A stretch of DNA of 16,285 nt from Helicobacteraceae bacterium (GTDB lineage Bacteria; Campylobacterota; Campylobacteria; Campylobacterales; SZUA-545), in assembly GCA_031273735.1 (NCBI GenBank), contig JAISRI010000025.1, positions 1-16,285 of the forward strand. The letters are read 5' to 3'. Position numbers and translations under genes: made by a program. This document shows positions 15,127-16,285 of the stretch, piece by piece; position 1 is the first letter of the stretch; every line of letters starts with the position of its first letter. The notes under the pieces are model-generated. The model saw nothing but the letters and a program-made list of their open reading frames with translations. It was not told the origin of the DNA and did no database searches.

Positions 15127-15348
15127 ACGCCGCTTCGCGCAAAAGCCAAAACTACGGCTATTTATATGTTGAGTAGAATCAATGTAAAAACGCCGCGAAC
15201 GCAATAATATATTCGCAACTACGCGCGGCAAATACCGCGCGCTTCATAAAAGCGAGGCTTCCATTAGAAAACGTCGATAACCGCGTTTGCGATCGCTTCG
15301 CTTTTGTTAATTGCGAGCGGTTCTTGCCGTATGCGAAAGGAGCGGATA
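15127..15348. other. Spacer between the two GT2 genes
   Basis: A 222-bp non-coding gap, the only real break in the plus-strand operon. It holds a strong hairpin, CGCGCGG at 15222-15228 with CCGCGCG at 15235-15241 (7 bp, 6-base loop), with no T-run after it, and a GCGATCGC at 15289-15296. AT-rich words near 15204-15213 could serve a weak internal promoter. Confidence 0.5.
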
Positions 15349-16101
15349 TTGAACTTGTCGATCGCTATTAGAACGTTTAACGGCGCAAGCCGTTTTGAAA
15401 AAGTTTTGGAATCGCTAGAGGATTTAGCGGACGAAATTTTAATAGTCGATAGCGGCTCTACGGACGCAACTTGCGAGATCGCGAAAAAATATAACGCGAA
15501 AGTAGTAACCCGTCAATGGGAAGGTTTTATCGCGCAGGCAAACGCCGCTATCGGACTTTGCAAAAGCGAGTGGGTATTTTTGCTTGATCAAGACGAAGTA
15601 GTTACTAAAGAACTTAAAGCGAATATATTGAACGAGCTGAAAAACCCTTCTTTCGACGGTTATAAAATCAGTCGTCAAAGCGTCTATTTAGGACGGCGGC
15701 TAAAGTATATGTGGCAACCCGATTTTGTTATGCGTATAGGCAGAAAAAGCGCTAACGTCCGTTGCATAGGAAACGAGCCGCACGAAGTTATGACGATAGA
15801 CGGCAAAATAGGAAAAATAAACGGGCGTTTGGATCACTACTCTTACGCAAATATAAACGAACATTTTACAAAGTTGATTAACTACGCGCAAATTGGCGCG
15901 AAAAGTTACTATAAACGCGGCGAACGCGTAAATATATCGACCATATTTTTGCGCCCGTTTTTTGGATTTGTTAAAGCGTATCTATTAAAACGCGGATTTT
16001 TGGACGGAACGCCCGGTTTGATCGCGGCGTTTAGCTCGTCGATACATATATTTTTGAAATACGCGACGCTATACGAACTTAATATGAAAGAAAGACGTTG
16101 A
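15349..16101 (+). CDS. Glycosyltransferase family 2, WaaE/KdtX-like (second copy)
   Basis: A 250-residue paralogue of the gene before it. The TTG at 15349 is chosen because AAGGAG (15337-15342) sits six bases ahead and the resulting N-terminus NLSIAIRTFNG aligns with SLSVAIVVFNE of the first copy. The longer frame from 15304 adds residues without family match. VDSGSTDAT is canonical, and the metal-binding motif reads DQDE where the first copy has DADE. RQSVYLGRRLKYMWQPD and the HYSY and KYATLYE segments match the paralogue closely, while the region between RKSAN and HYSY diverges, which suggests a different acceptor or donor. Its stop overlaps the next TTG (TTGA). The hairpin-containing gap upstream suggests separate control or a past duplication. 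Confidence 0.88.
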   Translation: MNLSIAIRTFNGASRFEKVLESLEDLADEILIVDSGSTDATCEIAKKYNAKVVTRQWEGFIAQANAAIGLCKSEWVFLLDQDEVVTKELKANILNELKNPSFDGYKISRQSVYLGRRLKYMWQPDFVMRIGRKSANVRCIGNEPHEVMTIDGKIGKINGRLDHYSYANINEHFTKLINYAQIGAKSYYKRGERVNISTIFLRPFFGFVKAYLLKRGFLDGTPGLIAAFSSSIHIFLKYATLYELNMKERR

Positions 16102-16285
16102 ATATCCGCTTTTTGGAGTTTGCGAACAAGGGCGACGAGCGCGGTTCTTTAGCGGCTATAAACGGCGGAAAAGAGGTTCCGTTTGCGATCGAAAGGGTCT
16201 ATTACATATTTAATACCGCAAAAAACGTTCGGCGCGGTCATCACGCGCACCGCGCGTTAAAACAGGCGCTGATCGCGGTAAGCGG
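16098..16285 (+). CDS. dTDP-4-keto-6-deoxyhexose ketoisomerase, FdtA/QdtA-like (truncated by window edge)
   Basis: The first 62 residues of a cupin-fold enzyme. The family moves the keto group of dTDP-4-keto-6-deoxyglucose from C4 to C3, the first step towards dTDP-Fuc3NAc or Qui3NAc-type sugars. Visible features are the start RFLEFANKGDERGSL, the mid-block VPFAIERVYYIFNT and RRGHHAH, whose His49 and His51 fit the catalytic His pair of FdtA. The start is TTG at 16098, overlapping the upstream stop. The other enzymes of the pathway (3-aminotransferase, acetyltransferase) would be expected just outside the window. Confidence 0.82.
   Translation, partial: MNIRFLEFANKGDERGSLAAINGGKEVPFAIERVYYIFNTAKNVRRGHHAHRALKQALIAVS

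Overview
The window reads as part of a Gram-negative genome, because most genes build the inner core or outer part of lipopolysaccharide (LPS). It holds Kdo synthesis (KdsD-, KdsA-, KdsB- and KdsC-type enzymes), a family 9 heptosyltransferase-like enzyme, a YejM/phosphoethanolamine-transferase-like membrane protein, three more glycosyltransferases and the start of a dTDP-sugar ketoisomerase gene. The metal-dependent type of KdsA, frequent TTG/GTG starts, TATAAT-like -10 boxes without clear -35 boxes and dense packing would fit a Campylobacterota-like or other deep proteobacterial lineage. That assignment is inference and weak. The host DNA is rich in CGATCG, and the octamer GCGATCGC is strongly over-represented.

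Layout, left to right. 1-1157 has no gene I can support: it carries a long (AG)n tract and a cluster of ATTCCC...GGGAAT inverted repeats. 1158-3253 (minus) is kdsA followed by a fused kdsB-kdsC gene. 3507-5500 (plus) is an AT-rich type II restriction-modification pair, a putative endonuclease and a D12-class adenine methyltransferase. 5501-6036 is gene-poor and contains a broken 3' fragment of kdsD. 6037-9359 (minus) is a two-gene operon: a RecQ-like helicase with a C-terminal phosphoribosyltransferase domain, then a DprA-like protein. 9373-11368 (minus) is intact kdsD preceded by a GT9 gene. 11493 to the right edge (plus) is a membrane sulfatase-fold protein, a GT4, two related GT2s and a truncated FdtA-like gene, nearly all overlapping by four bases.

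The main story is the middle block. The last part of kdsD is present twice in direct orientation, 88 bp with 2 mismatches, at 5783-5870 and 9395-9482. The helicase-PRTase/DprA pair lies exactly between the copies. The sequence therefore suggests that a defence-type cassette entered at the 3' end of kdsD, while kdsD itself kept a full reading frame with a new C-terminal tail. Together with the adjacent restriction-modification pair this forms a small defence island inside what was probably one Kdo/LPS cluster. The helicase-PRTase plus DprA pairing resembles, from memory, the reported DprA-PPRT antiphage system.
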